Assembly (NCBI RefSeq): GCF_009711165.2 | Contig: NZ_WMID02000055.1 | Span: forward strand, 1-16,006 | Source of the DNA: Flavobacterium sp. MC2016-06 | GTDB lineage: Bacteria; Bacteroidota; Bacteroidia; Flavobacteriales; Flavobacteriaceae | Length of the DNA: 16,006 nucleotides | Direction of reading: 5' to 3' | Shown here: positions 15,922-16,006 of the stretch, one piece after another | Layout: every line of letters starts with the position of its first letter | Numbering within the stretch: position 1 is the first letter of the stretch | Notes under the pieces: generated by a model | Databases searched by the model: none | Told to the model about the DNA's origin: nothing | The model's input: only the letters and a program-made list of their open reading frames with translations | Program-made: the position numbers and the translations under genes

Positions 15922-16006
15922 ATGGCTATACAAACATTAGACACAATCAAAAACTGGTTCAAAACTAGTTTAAAACCAACACAAGCTCAATTCTGGGATA
16001 CTTGGG
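15922..16006 (+). CDS. Fibre-like gene 3, 3' end outside the window
   Basis: It opens MAIQTLDTIKNWFKTSLKPT and continues AQFWDTW to the window edge, nearly identical to the N-terminal module of the 618-aa protein. Only 28 codons are visible, so its body and cap are unknown. The A-rich sequence before the ATG is like that of the other two copies. A third copy in a row indicates a tandem family of fibre genes continuing to the right. Confidence 0.8.
   Translation, partial: MAIQTLDTIKNWFKTSLKPTQAQFWDTW

Noticed and set aside
1..16006. Complete prophage
   Set aside because: Fibre-like genes and a holin-like protein are present, but no integrase, terminase, capsid, portal, sheath or tape-measure gene is in the window.

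Overview
The window is AT-rich, uses the standard bacterial code and carries many short lipoproteins with Bacteroidota-type lipoboxes, A-rich leaders without Shine-Dalgarno sequences, and exported proteins ending their signal peptide in ...GFSQ. This points to a Flavobacterium-like member of the Bacteroidota. It looks like an accessory island: it has duplicated modules, several pseudogenes, and no housekeeping genes, tRNA or rRNA that I can see.

Left part (1-6039): two short RadC/JAB-family sequences on the + strand (one cut by the window edge, one broken by deletions) are interleaved with minus-strand lipoprotein genes. These are a 426-aa lipoprotein, a 353-aa lipoprotein with a C-terminal SH3-like domain, a frameshifted lipoprotein, a 96-aa lipoprotein and a 355-aa ankyrin-repeat lipoprotein. 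Five copies of one terminator-like hairpin (around aaaacaaaagctacc/ggtagcttttgtttt) separate the units. Just upstream of the 426-aa lipoprotein is a remnant of about 38 codons that matches the C-terminus of the large peptidoglycan hydrolase further right. This segment therefore reads as a store of displaced toxin-tail and immunity cassettes.

Centre (6040-11396): a large minus-strand gene encodes a protein with Ig-like beta domains, a lysozyme/transglycosylase-like domain and a C-terminal M23 endopeptidase domain, and no signal peptide. Its stop codon overlaps (ATGA) the start of a 417-aa lipoprotein that is a paralogue of the 426-aa one. I infer an antibacterial effector plus a periplasmic lipoprotein immunity protein. 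The two paralogues share their N-terminal ~240 residues but have unrelated C-terminal halves.

Right part (11400-16006): the + strand holds tail-fibre-like genes that begin with the same ~50-residue module (MAIQTLNTIKNWF...QFWDTWDSFRHK). There are three copies: one frameshifted, one intact at 618 aa with four internal repeats, one cut by the window edge. Between them lie a Sec-exported relative that shares the C-terminal cap and a 63-aa two-helix membrane protein.

The most striking observation is a bipartite element, CTGAAACTACTGAA-N39/40-CTACTTTTACACC. It lies upstream of all three tail-fibre-like genes, pointing towards each, and once in the opposite orientation immediately upstream of the effector gene. 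It would make the effector and the fibre-like genes one regulon, and it argues that the effector starts at 11225 rather than at the upstream ATG at 11396. No secretion or tail structural machinery is in the window, so the delivery route is unknown.
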